This document shows positions 17,772-26,029 of a stretch of DNA of 64,000 nucleotides, piece by piece. The position numbers and the translations under genes are program-made. How positions within the stretch are numbered: the stretch's first letter is position 1; every line of letters starts with the position of its first letter. Source of the stretch: Clostridium thermopalmarium DSM 5974 (GTDB taxonomy: Bacteria > Bacillota > Clostridia > Clostridiales > Clostridiaceae); assembly GCF_002995795.1 (NCBI RefSeq), contig NZ_PVXN01000037.1, positions 43,314-107,313 on the forward strand. The letters are read 5' to 3'. The notes beneath the pieces are model-generated. The model searched no databases, was not told where the DNA came from, and was given only the letters and a program-made list of their open reading frames with translations.

Positions 17772-19217
17772 TTACCTCTTAACTGGAACCACTATTGTTG
17801 AATTTTTAAAGTCATAGAACATTACCCAATATCCTTCTCTATCTTCTCTATCATTATTCTTATTTTTTGAAACCCATGTAACAAATCCCGTAGCTCCTCC
17901 AAAAGGCTGATCATATATTGATTTACTTCCGGGTATAGCATATACTAAATACTTCATATTTCCATCCTTATCGCATTTATATCCTACTAGATAATGTCCT
18001 TTTCTTCTAATATATGGATAGCAGCTGTTCATAGGATAATATAAGGTTGTATATTTATTAAAGTCTTTAGCTGGGTTAGCATTCATAAATTCCTTACAGC
18101 TAATCTTATACCATCTGCACTTTCCAACCTCCGGACATATATTTTTCAATTCTTCTAGACCACTAGCCATAGATTTGAAGAACTTTCCTATTTTCCCTAC
18201 TGGATAATCCTCATTATCCTCCTTATTTTCTCCTTTGCGTTCTAAATCAGTATGCTCTTCTAACTTATCCTTAATCTTAACTTCTCCCTTTTCTGCTTGT
18301 TCATCCTGCCTTTGAGCTTCTGATTCTTTTAAACTAATTTCACCTTTAACTTCTCCCTCTTCAATTTCTCTACCTTCAGCTTCCACACTTTTAATTTCTC
18401 TATCCTCAGCTTCTACATTTACAATTTGTGCATCATAAATCTCCGGCTCCTGAGCTCTATCTTTCTCAGTTTTATCTTCTTGGATTGTATTCACTTCAAC
18501 CTCATATTCTTTAGATCTTTCCTCTTTTTCTTCACTATTCTCTTTCTTATCTTGTTTTTCTTCTTCTCTAGGCTGTTCTACATAACTACTATCCTTCTCC
18601 TCATTCTCCTCAATTATTATGTTCTTAGCAGCTTCTATGTTCTTTTCATACTCATCAAATATATTTTTTTCTCTCTTTATATCAGCTTCCTCTTTTGGAG
18701 ATTCTGATATTTTTACATCATTCTTATTATCCTTTATTTCCTTTTTCTCAGCTGATTCAGGTTTTTTATTTTCCATTCTTTCCTTGTTTTCAATTACAGC
18801 ATAGCTCTTCCAATCATCTAGTTTAGTTCCACTTACAAATCCTGTTAATACTCCATGAATAGTAGATCCGTCCATAGTAACTATAGCTGCCCCTTTAATT
18901 GTGTCCATTGGTACGTTGCAGTTTGCTACATTGTTTGCATCATATTCATAAGATACATCTGCCCTTCCATAATTATCAATATTTATTTTTCCAAGCTTTA
19001 TTAATCTCTTATCGTTTTTTCTATCACATATTAGCATCATATAATAGGAATCTTTAGTCCTTTTTAAATTTTGAACATAGTATGATACCCTGCATTTATC
19101 ATTCTTTCTTTCAACCTTCGCATACCCCGTAGGAAATTTATTACTATCTGTTGAATAGCCTTTTTCATCTTCCTGTAATATAATAAAGTATCTACTATAA
19201 CTTCTTTTAGCTGCCAC
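17772..19217 (-). CDS. Conserved clostridial hypothetical protein with two ordered ends and a charged linker
   Basis: 481 residues in three parts. Residues 1-145 (SYSRYFIILQEDEKGYSTDS, YYVQNLKRTKDSYYMMLIC) are beta-rich. Residues 150-335 are almost only Glu, Lys, Asp and Arg and are surely disordered. Residues 340-481 (CRWYKISCKEFMNANPAKDF, YYPMNSCYPYIRRKGHYLVG, PFGGATGFVTWVSK) form a second ordered region. No signal peptide is seen. I do not recognise an assigned function. A role in spore surface assembly would fit such an architecture but is not shown. Single gene with its own terminator. Confidence 0.6.
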   Translation of the reverse strand: MAAKRSYSRYFIILQEDEKGYSTDSNKFPTGYAKVERKNDKCRVSYYVQNLKRTKDSYYMMLICDRKNDKRLIKLGKINIDNYGRADVSYEYDANNVANCNVPMDTIKGAAIVTMDGSTIHGVLTGFVSGTKLDDWKSYAVIENKERMENKKPESAEKKEIKDNKNDVKISESPKEEADIKREKNIFDEYEKNIEAAKNIIIEENEEKDSSYVEQPREEEKQDKKENSEEKEERSKEYEVEVNTIQEDKTEKDRAQEPEIYDAQIVNVEAEDREIKSVEAEGREIEEGEVKGEISLKESEAQRQDEQAEKGEVKIKDKLEEHTDLERKGENKEDNEDYPVGKIGKFFKSMASGLEELKNICPEVGKCRWYKISCKEFMNANPAKDFNKYTTLYYPMNSCYPYIRRKGHYLVGYKCDKDGNMKYLVYAIPGSKSIYDQPFGGATGFVTWVSKNKNNDREDREGYWVMFYDFKNSTIVVPVKR

Positions 19218-19310
19218 CGGTTTACCCCCTATACAACTTAATCAATGATTTATTCATTTTTTCATTAATATAATATATGTGATATTTTCAAAAAATAGAC
19301 AAAAAGTTTA

Positions 19311-19351
19311 AAAAAAGAAAAGCTTAGCAGTTTTATATGCTAAACTTCTCA
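19311..19351 (-). terminator. Terminator after rsmA
   Basis: AAGTTTAGCA/TGCTAAGCTT hairpin followed by TTTCTTTTTT on the minus strand, about 50 bp beyond the rsmA stop. Confidence 0.75.
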
Positions 19352-19399
19352 AATATTATGCTTATATTATATTTTATTTATTCTATACCTTACAAAGAC

Positions 19400-20251
19400 T
19401 TATTTGCTACTAATTTTAATCTTGTAAATACTATCAGCTAAATTGGCAAACTCCTGAAGACTTAGTGTTTCTCCTCTTCTCTTTGAATCTATTCCTGCAT
19501 CTTCAAAAACCTTATCCATTTCTTCGGAACTTAACATTCCTAAACTTTTTACTGCATTTCTTAAAGTTTTTCTTCTCATATTAAAGGACTGTCTTACCAC
19601 CTTAAAGAATAGATCTTTATCCTTTACTTCCACCCTAGGCTTATCTAGCTTATCCAATCTTATAACTATAGACTCTACCTTGGGCTGAGGTATAAAGGAA
19701 GTTGGCGGCACCTTTCTTAATATCTTTGTATCGCAATAGTATTGTACCAATACAGATAGTGAACCGTAATCCTTATTACCTGGCTCTGCATTTATTCTTT
19801 CTGCTACCTCTTTTTGAATCATTATAGTCAATGACTTAAAGTTATATCCTTTAGTAAGCAAATTTGCTATTATAGGAGTTGTAACATAATAAGGCAAGTT
19901 TGCTACTACCTTAACGCTTTTTTCTTCTCCTATTATCTCGTTAAAATCCACTTTTAAAGCATCTTTATGTATAAGTTCAAAATTATCAAAGTCCTTAAGT
20001 TCTTCCTTTAAAATAGGAATTAAATCCGAATCTAATTCAATAGCACATACCTTTTTAGCCTTAGCTAAAAGCTCTCTTGTTAATGTACCTACTCCAGGAC
20101 CAATTTCTATAATAAAGTCATCATGAGATACCTCTGCACCTTTTACTATATCTTCTAAAACAGAGTCATCTATTAAAAAATTTTGACCTAAACTTTTAGT
20201 AAATTTAAAATTATACTTTTTTACAACATCTCTAGTTGTTAACTTCTCCAT
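19400..20251 (-). CDS. rsmA: 16S rRNA dimethyladenosine transferase RsmA (KsgA)
   Basis: 283 residues. It dimethylates two adjacent adenosines of the 3'-terminal 16S rRNA hairpin using SAM. Seen: [12 protein letters not shown] at the N-terminus, SAM motif [15 protein letters not shown] (about 47-60), acidic CAIELDSDL, and the catalytic motif [27 protein letters not shown] is in the C-terminal helical domain. The start overlaps the end of rnmV by 20 bp, which suggests coupled translation. Gene order rnmV-rsmA is conserved in Firmicutes. Confidence 0.95.
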   Translation of the reverse strand: MEKLTTRDVVKKYNFKFTKSLGQNFLIDDSVLEDIVKGAEVSHDDFIIEIGPGVGTLTRELLAKAKKVCAIELDSDLIPILKEELKDFDNFELIHKDALKVDFNEIIGEEKSVKVVANLPYYVTTPIIANLLTKGYNFKSLTIMIQKEVAERINAEPGNKDYGSLSVLVQYYCDTKILRKVPPTSFIPQPKVESIVIRLDKLDKPRVEVKDKDLFFKVVRQSFNMRRKTLRNAVKSLGMLSSEEMDKVFEDAGIDSKRRGETLSLQEFANLADSIYKIKISSK

Positions 20252-20798
20252 CGTTTATCTCCTTATTAACCTTCTCTAACGCTTTTATAAATTCTTCTTT
20301 ACTTATTCCATAATTATTAAGCCTAGTTATAAATTGTGCAGAATTACAATAACCTATTCCTAATTCTTTTCCTAAAGCTTCTCGTCTTTTCTTTGCTTCT
20401 TTGCTTCCTGTAAGCTTAAAAAAGTATAAATCCTCTGATCCAAATTCATTTCTTTTCTCTTTAACTTCACATTTTGCATTTTGCAAAGCCTTTATTATGG
20501 TTTCCGGTGATGCATTTTCCACACCTATATCATCATCTTTAAATCCTTCTTCCTTAGTTATATAAGCATGTTTTATTCCTTTTACTCTTTTTGATATAAT
20601 CCTTCTTATCCTTTCACCTGCAAAATCAGGATCTGTAAATACAATTACACCCTGCCTTTTTTGAGCTTCTTTTATTCTTTCTATTACTTTAGCATTAATT
20701 CCAAAGCCGCCTACTGCTATTATCTCTGCATCTACAGCTCTTTTTACAGCAGTTATATCGTCTCTACCTTCAACTACAATAACTTCCTTTATCATCAT
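20232..20798 (-). CDS. rnmV: Ribonuclease M5 (5S rRNA maturation)
   Basis: A TOPRIM nuclease that trims precursor 5S r[13 protein letters not shown] holds the catalytic Glu, and [14 protein letters not shown] the D-x-D motif. [18 protein letters not shown] is in the C-terminal RNA-binding part. The start is the ATG at 20796-20798, about ten bases after TGGAGG; an upstream in-frame GTG overlaps this site. That gives 188 residues, as usual. It lies between yabE and rsmA on the same strand. Confidence 0.93.
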   Translation of the reverse strand: MMIKEVIVVEGRDDITAVKRAVDAEIIAVGGFGINAKVIERIKEAQKRQGVIVFTDPDFAGERIRRIISKRVKGIKHAYITKEEGFKDDDIGVENASPETIIKALQNAKCEVKEKRNEFGSEDLYFFKLTGSKEAKKRREALGKELGIGYCNSAQFITRLNNYGISKEEFIKALEKVNKEINDGEVNN

Positions 20799-20956
20799 GT
20801 AATAAAAGCCTCCACTCACTATTATGTTTCATGTTTTTCTTTATGTATAATATCCTTGGCTTTTAATAATTTTTCCACATAGATACCTTCCTTAATATTT
20901 TTAACTATATGTATTATTATGTCAAGCAAAAGAACAAAGATGCACAAACATATAAA

Positions 20957-20980
20957 AAATAGAGCGCAAGCGCTCTATTT
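20957..20980 (-). terminator. Terminator overlapping the yabE stop codon
   Basis: AAATAGAGCG-CAAG-CGCTCTATTT hairpin followed by TTTATATG on the minus strand. The upstream arm includes the TAG stop (20975-20977), so the last translated codon abuts the stem. Confidence 0.8.
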
Positions 20981-22015
20981 GATTACATATACATTTACGT
21001 ATCTTGCTCCCCACCTATCCACTTGTGCATCGCTGTTAAAGTATAAGTCTATCTTATTACCTTTAATAGCGCTGCCAGTATCCTCGGCAATAGCATAGCC
21101 GTATCCTTCTATATATAACTTCGTACCAAGTGGAATAACTCGTGGATCTACAGCAACAGTACTGTAACCATCTGGAACTCTTTTTACTCTAGTTCCTGAT
21201 GCAGTAAGTCCAAAGCCTTTATCCCCAGGATTCTTACCTGTATCTCTATAGCTAGCTGTATATGCAGTAGCTCTCATTCTATATTTTTTCTTATAATTCA
21301 CACTGTCGCCACGTGAAAGTCTTAGCTCCTTCATGGTTCCAAGAGCTATTACCCTAGTCACAGGCTTTTTGACTACTTTCTCTTCTACAACTTCTCTTAA
21401 TACTTCTTTTCCGTTTTTATATACAACTTTTATGTTTATTTCCTTTTCTCCAGCTGTACCTTCTTGTACAACTTTTCTGTGTCCTTCCTTTAATGAACTA
21501 TCCTTTTTTATCTCAGTAGCAAATTCAATAGGCTCAACCTTTTTTTCTATTTTTGTGCTTATCCTTGTGATTGCTATCTTAAGATTATCTTTAATATGTT
21601 CTTCTTTGGATGGTGATACTATATCCTCTTTTCCTAAAACTATTCCCTCTTCTTCTAATAGTTCTCCCACATTATCTGCATTAGTTAGAATAGTTTTAGT
21701 TTTGCCATCCATCTCTAGTTTTACATTAACGGCCTTTTTTATCCTTATTGTATCTCCCGATTTTATCTTGCTATTTAGGTCTGGTTGTACTATATCCTTT
21801 GGACCTAGAACTATATTATTCTTTTTTAGAACATCTGCTACATTACTTCTATATGTCTTAATATTTATTTCTTGCCCATCGATTACTATGTTTATACTCT
21901 TTTCAGCACTAAATAATCCTATCATCCCACACATAAATATTAGCACGGCTATAAAAAGTATTTTAGGTCCATTTGAGAAGTAGGTTCTTATGTCGCTTTT
22001 TAATTTTTGTAACAT
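20975..22015 (-). CDS. yabE: YabE-like cell-wall protein with DUF348, G5 and 3D domains
   Basis: Start at ATG 22013-22015 ([16 protein letters not shown]), because AAGGAGG lies upstream; 346 residues. One N-terminal helix ([18 protein letters not shown]) makes it exported. Two DUF348 repeats ([20 protein letters not shown] and [20 protein letters not shown]) precede a G5 region ([15 protein letters not shown]) and a C-terminal 3D domain ([45 protein letters not shown]) with the three conserved Asp. Related to Rpf/YabE lytic enzymes that remodel peptidoglycan. It has its own strong promoter. Confidence 0.9.
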   Translation of the reverse strand: MLQKLKSDIRTYFSNGPKILFIAVLIFMCGMIGLFSAEKSINIVIDGQEINIKTYRSNVADVLKKNNIVLGPKDIVQPDLNSKIKSGDTIRIKKAVNVKLEMDGKTKTILTNADNVGELLEEEGIVLGKEDIVSPSKEEHIKDNLKIAITRISTKIEKKVEPIEFATEIKKDSSLKEGHRKVVQEGTAGEKEINIKVVYKNGKEVLREVVEEKVVKKPVTRVIALGTMKELRLSRGDSVNYKKKYRMRATAYTASYRDTGKNPGDKGFGLTASGTRVKRVPDGYSTVAVDPRVIPLGTKLYIEGYGYAIAEDTGSAIKGNKIDLYFNSDAQVDRWGARYVNVYVIK

Positions 22016-22047
22016 ACATAAACCTCCTTGACAAAAGTGACTCAACC

Positions 22048-22076
22048 ATTATACCGTACATATGAAAATCCGTCAA
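22048..22076 (-). promoter_or_regulatory. Strong sigma-A promoter for yabE
   Basis: TTGACG (22071-22076), 17-bp spacer, consensus TATAAT (22048-22053) on the minus strand, about 33 bp before the yabE start codon. Confidence 0.8.
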
Positions 22077-22154
22077 ATTAAGCACCTTTTGTCCTTATTT
22101 ATAAGTTAATAAAAAATGCATTATCTGCATAGTTTTCATCTCATGGTTATTTAG

Positions 22155-22267
22155 AGTTGTTTCAATCAAATACATACTATTACTATGTATTTTCTAGTCT
22201 ACTATATGGGGTTGTTTACAGTTTATCTCTCTTTATTCATTAGTTTTGAGACTATATTGAAACAACT
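22155..22267. other. Intergenic element able to form a three-way junction
   Basis: AGTTGTTTCAAT (22155-22166) is a perfect inverted repeat of ATTGAAACAACT (22256-22267). Inside it lies one hairpin, AAATACATA/TATGTATTT (about 22168-22193), and a second pair, TAGTCT (22195-22200)/AGACTA (22249-22254), directly against the right arm. Together they give a closing 12-bp stem with two branches. GTTGTTTAC at 22211 offers an alternative pairing partner. It lies between tatD and the yabE promoter and is not explained by any gene. It may be a structured RNA or a small MITE. Confidence 0.5.
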
Positions 22268-22309
22268 TTTATAAGATATTGTGCAAAAAATCTGTAAATA
22301 TATTTTACA

Positions 22310-23077
22310 CTAGGATTTAATTTTTAGCAAGTTTTTAGCATTATTTATGGTTAAATTTTCCATAAACCCTGGAGAAACTTCCTTTATTTCTGCAATTTTT
22401 TCAATTATAAATTTTATGTAGTCTGACTGATTTCGCTTTCCTCTATGTGGTGTTGGAGCCATATACGGAGCATCTGTTTCAACCAAAATTCTGTCCATAG
22501 GAACTTCCTTTGCTACTTCTATTATCTTTTTAGCATTTTTGAAGGTTATAACCCCTGTAAATCCTATATAATATCCTAACTTTAAGCATTCACGGGCAAA
22601 TTCAACGCTTCCTGAAAAGCAATGAACAACTCCTTTAACCTCTGGGAATTCCTTCATAATCTCTAAAGTGTCACCATGAGCTTCTCTATCATGAATTACC
22701 ACTGGTAAGCCTAAATCCTTTGCAAGAGCCATCTGTTTTCTAAATACTTCTTTTTGAACATCCTTTGGAGGATTCTCCTCCCAATAATAATCAAGCCCTA
22801 TTTCTCCTATAGCTTTTACCTTTGGATTTTTAGTCATTTCTCTTATTTCTTTAAGAGTCTCGTCTGTAAGTTCATAAGCATTCTCTGGATGAATACCCAC
22901 AGCTGCATAGAAAAAATCATATTTTTCAGCTAACTTTACAGAATCCTTAGCCCCTTGAAAAGAAGCACCACAGTTCAAAACTGCTATTACCCCATTATTA
23001 TGTATTTCCTCTATAACCTTTTCTCTATCTTCATCAAAGCTATCATCATCATAGTGTGCATGAGAATCAAATATCAT
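22310..23077 (-). CDS. tatD: TatD-family metal-dependent DNase
   Basis: 255 residues with the full TatD set: FDSHAHYDD, AAVGIHPENA, AIGEIGLDYYWEE, VVIHDREAHGDT, GVVHCFSGSVE and LVETDAPYMAPTPHRGKRNQ. The His, Glu and Asp residues coordinate two metal ions. It acts as a 3'-5' exonuclease and phosphodiesterase. It starts MIFDSHAHYD with GGAGGGATAGAG upstream. It lies upstream of yabE, as in many Firmicutes, where metG, tatD, yabE, rnmV and rsmA cluster; here a DUF445 gene and others separate it from metG. Confidence 0.93.
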   Translation of the reverse strand: MIFDSHAHYDDDSFDEDREKVIEEIHNNGVIAVLNCGASFQGAKDSVKLAEKYDFFYAAVGIHPENAYELTDETLKEIREMTKNPKVKAIGEIGLDYYWEENPPKDVQKEVFRKQMALAKDLGLPVVIHDREAHGDTLEIMKEFPEVKGVVHCFSGSVEFARECLKLGYYIGFTGVITFKNAKKIIEVAKEVPMDRILVETDAPYMAPTPHRGKRNQSDYIKFIIEKIAEIKEVSPGFMENLTINNAKNLLKIKS

Positions 23078-23089
23078 ACTCTATCCCTC

Positions 23090-23190
23090 CAAACCTCTAT
23101 CTTAACCTACACTGCCTAAACTTTCTAAGCTCTCTAAACTCAGCAAAGCGCTTAAACTCCCTAAACTGCCTTTCTCAACTTCTTAAATTG
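23090..23190 (-). repeat. Imperfect AGTTTAGR repeats upstream of tatD (copy A)
   Basis: On the minus strand this stretch repeats AGTTTAGG-like octamers (CAGTTTAGG, GAGTTTAAG, GAGTTTAGAG, AAGTTTAGG) around a core AAGCGCTTTGCTGAG. A very similar core occurs at about 49020-49045, and related sequence at about 56530-56605. It forms most of the tatD 5' region. Confidence 0.5.
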
Positions 23191-23243
23191 TCTTTATCTA
23201 TTCCATCTAAAAGTTACAGTAAATTGGCGAAATATTTCAACAT

Positions 23244-23322
23244 CACGCATGGGATTTGCATTGTAGAAAGCGTTGAACAAACACTAGACGTGAAGCTTTC
23301 CTAAATACAAATCCCATGTGTA
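23244..23322. repeat. Palindromic extragenic element, copy 1
   Basis: GCATGGGATTTGCATT at the left pairs with AATACAAATCCCATG at the right. An inner AGAAAGC/GCTTTC stem makes a hairpin of about 75 nt. The ends match those of a second element at 48102-48169, while the middle differs. It is found between tatD and the DUF445 gene and does not look like an ordinary terminator, since no clear U-tract follows. Confidence 0.6.
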
Positions 23323-23327
23323 ATATT

Positions 23328-24854
23328 CTATATTGCTGCCATGATTGCTGATAAAAGTCCCATTATAAATCCAAGCAATGCTCCAAGGGAAGTGATAGCA
23401 TTTAATTCTCTGCTTGCGATTTCTAATATGATTTCCTCTGCAAAAGAAACTTCAAAAGAATTAATTTTATCTTCAACTATTTTTCTTATGTCTAAAGCTT
23501 CTATAAACTCTACTGCTTTACTTGTTACAAATCTATTAAACAATCCTTCCGAAGTCTTTAGTGCTATTTTTGATATTTGAGCTTCTTTTCCATTTGACAA
23601 GTCTGAGATCTTAATGTTTAAAATATTGTCTATAGTTGAATTTGTGTATTCTCTTATTTTTTCTTCTAACTCACTACTATCAATTATCTCATCTATTTTA
23701 ATTCCTATAAACCTTGTTAAAACTTCTTCTGTATTTATATTGAACTCTGAAAACAGCTCTTGTAAAGTTTCCTTATCTCTAACCTTATCTTCTAAAGCAG
23801 ATAGTATAGCACTAATAACTTTCTCGTCTATTACCTTATCTATTATAATATCTCCAATAGCCTCTATATTTCTTTCTTTACTTTCCTCTGAAATGTTAGA
23901 TAAAATATCTCCCACCTTAGTTTTTAGTGCTTTATCAATTAAACTATTAATTAATAGAGCTATTTCTCTTTGATTTTCTTCTTTATCAAGATAATTATCT
24001 ATAGCTGGAACTAATTTACTATAAATTGTATCTGTGTTTAGGAACATAGCAATCATAGGATTGATATTGATACTTATCATATCTGATAAAAATTTTTTTA
24101 GCTTAGTTTGGACTTCTTCTTCTTTTAATGTTTCCTTAATCTTCATAGCTATGTCATAGTTTTTACTATATACATATACTTTTATAGTGCTTATAATCCC
24201 AACAGGTATAACTTCCTCTAATGATTTATCTGTATCTTCTAAATTTGAAATCTTGTCTTTTATAAGTTCCTCTATATTTTTCTTAAATTCTTCTGAATTC
24301 TTATATTGTGCTGATTTTTTTATTATCTCATTTCTTATATTTTTATAATAATCACTTTCTAATATAATGTTTGGATCTTTAGAAAGTTCTTTTTTTATAA
24401 CATCTAATACTAATTTTTCCAATTCGCATTTAACCTTATCTTTTCTTATAAATGATATAAAAAATGTAGACATTTTATCTTTTATGTTTTTTATAACTCC
24501 ATGGAATTTTTCTCCTACTATAATCTTGATTTGTTCTCCTATAGATATAGTTTTTCTCGATATTTCAAGGGCTTTTCCTTCTATCCATGATTCAAACTTT
24601 TTGTCTATTCCATTGTTTTGTAGTGCTTCAAGCATAGTATCACTAGTTAAAAGATGATTACCTATTGCATCTGCTACGCTCTTTGCAATTCTTTTCTGCT
24701 CCTTTGGTATAAGTCCCGGTGTAAAAGGTACCTTTAAACCAAAAATCCTCTTTTCTTCATGAGGTCTAAATAACATTTTTATAGCCAACCAATTTGTTAT
24801 ATAACCTATTATAGCTCCTACTATAGCTGAAAATAACACTCTTGTATATGGCAT
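23328..24854 (-). CDS. DUF445 family membrane-anchored protein (YheB-like)
   Basis: 508 residues. The N-terminal VLFSAIVGAIIGYITNWLAIKMLFRPHEEKRI is the DUF445 signature (helix, then N-W-L-A-I-x-x-L-F-R-P), followed by GLKVPFTPGLIPKEQKRIAKSVADAIGNHLL. The middle 400 residues are a long series of amphipathic helices. The C-terminus, SLGALLGFIMGLLSAIMAAI, is a second membrane helix. Family members occur in spore-formers and elsewhere with no known mechanism. Monocistronic, with a gene-free upstream region of 320 bp (24855-25174) in which I see only AT-rich sequence and no clear structure. Confidence 0.85.
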   Translation of the reverse strand: MPYTRVLFSAIVGAIIGYITNWLAIKMLFRPHEEKRIFGLKVPFTPGLIPKEQKRIAKSVADAIGNHLLTSDTMLEALQNNGIDKKFESWIEGKALEISRKTISIGEQIKIIVGEKFHGVIKNIKDKMSTFFISFIRKDKVKCELEKLVLDVIKKELSKDPNIILESDYYKNIRNEIIKKSAQYKNSEEFKKNIEELIKDKISNLEDTDKSLEEVIPVGIISTIKVYVYSKNYDIAMKIKETLKEEEVQTKLKKFLSDMISININPMIAMFLNTDTIYSKLVPAIDNYLDKEENQREIALLINSLIDKALKTKVGDILSNISEESKERNIEAIGDIIIDKVIDEKVISAILSALEDKVRDKETLQELFSEFNINTEEVLTRFIGIKIDEIIDSSELEEKIREYTNSTIDNILNIKISDLSNGKEAQISKIALKTSEGLFNRFVTSKAVEFIEALDIRKIVEDKINSFEVSFAEEIILEIASRELNAITSLGALLGFIMGLLSAIMAAI

Positions 24855-25174
24855 ACTTTATCCCTTCCCCTCCTAGTCTTATTACAAAATATTATAACTT
24901 GAATATATTACAATTTTAGATTAAATTCAACAAGTGTAATTTTACTATAACTAGTTAAGAATTTGAATATATTAACTAAACTTTCTATTATTATCATAAT
25001 AAGTATACCCTTCTCTTAATAAGTTACTCTTCATTTATTGTAATTTATTTAATTAATTATTTTCATCACAATAATCAGTAAGTAAACTCCCTAAAATGTC
25101 AATACTAATATTAAAGTAAGTTATGATTGTGAAAGTTAGTTTAATAGTTAATTTAATATTAGGAGGTCCATAAA

Positions 25175-25903
25175 ATGAAAAAACTATTTTGCCTTGGATT
25201 AGCATCGGTTATTCCCTTAACAAGCATTCCCTGTTTCAATCTGCATAGAACAATCTCAGCAATTGAAACAACAGCACTCATATCAAATTTATATTCTTCT
25301 GTTAAAATTGTTGAGGATAAACTTACAAGCAAAAATGAATTAGTAGAAGTTAACTTACAGATACCAGTACTTCAAGGCTTAAGTGATTTAAAACTTCAGA
25401 AAAAAATTAATTCTATGTTTAAAACAGATATATTAAGTTTTAAAAATGAGATAGAAGAAATGGCAAAAGAATATTCAGAGCAGGCAGAAGAGCACGGTAT
25501 ACCTACTATACCATATACTGCTGTTACTACCTATAAAGTAACTTGTATCAAAGGTGATTTATTAAGTCTTTATATAGATTATTATCAGTATACTGGCGGT
25601 GCTCATGGAATTACATTTAGAAAAGCATATAATATAGATTTAACTAATGGCAATAAGTTAACTTTAAAGGACTTATTCAAAGAAGGCACTTTATATAAGG
25701 ATATAATTAATGATGAGATCAATAAACAGATAGAAAAGAATAAAGAAATGTACTTTCCTTCATCCTTTAAAGGCATCTCCAACGAACAAGATTTTTATAT
25801 TGATGGAAAAAACTTAGTCATATTCTTTCAAGTCTATGAGCTTGCACCATACGCCTTTGGAATTCCCGAGTTTAAGATACCACTTGATAAATTTAAGATG
25901 TAA
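25175..25903 (+). CDS. Exported DUF4163/DUF3298 (RsiV-like) domain protein
   Basis: 242 residues with an N-terminal signal (KLFCLGLASVIPLTSIPCF). The DUF4163 part covers NELVEVNLQIPVLQGLSDLKLQKKIN to YTAVTTYKVTCIKGDLLSL, and the DUF3298 part is YYQYTGGAHGITFRKAYNID, LTLKDLFKEG, then KNLVIFFQVYELAPYAFGIP. This pair resembles the extracytoplasmic part of anti-sigma factor RsiV, which binds lysozyme, but here there is no cytoplasmic anti-sigma domain. It starts after a good AGGAGG. A sensor or inhibitor role is possible but not shown. Confidence 0.85.
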   Translation: MKKLFCLGLASVIPLTSIPCFNLHRTISAIETTALISNLYSSVKIVEDKLTSKNELVEVNLQIPVLQGLSDLKLQKKINSMFKTDILSFKNEIEEMAKEYSEQAEEHGIPTIPYTAVTTYKVTCIKGDLLSLYIDYYQYTGGAHGITFRKAYNIDLTNGNKLTLKDLFKEGTLYKDIINDEINKQIEKNKEMYFPSSFKGISNEQDFYIDGKNLVIFFQVYELAPYAFGIPEFKIPLDKFKM

Positions 25904-25949
25904 GAAATGTAAAACACTTTCTTAGTAGAAATGCTTAAGGAAGTGGAAA

Positions 25950-25996
25950 AATTTAGCCGCTTCGCTTAGTTTTTTAAACTGAGCAAGCGGCTTTAC
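25950..25996. terminator. Bidirectional terminator between DUF3298 gene and metG
   Basis: AGCCGCTTCGCTTAGTTT pairs with AAACTGAGCAAGCGGCT in a long hairpin between convergent genes, with A- and T-rich flanks. Confidence 0.8.
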
Positions 25997-26029
25997 TTTG
26001 GCTTATTTTATATATTTAATCTCAGAGTG

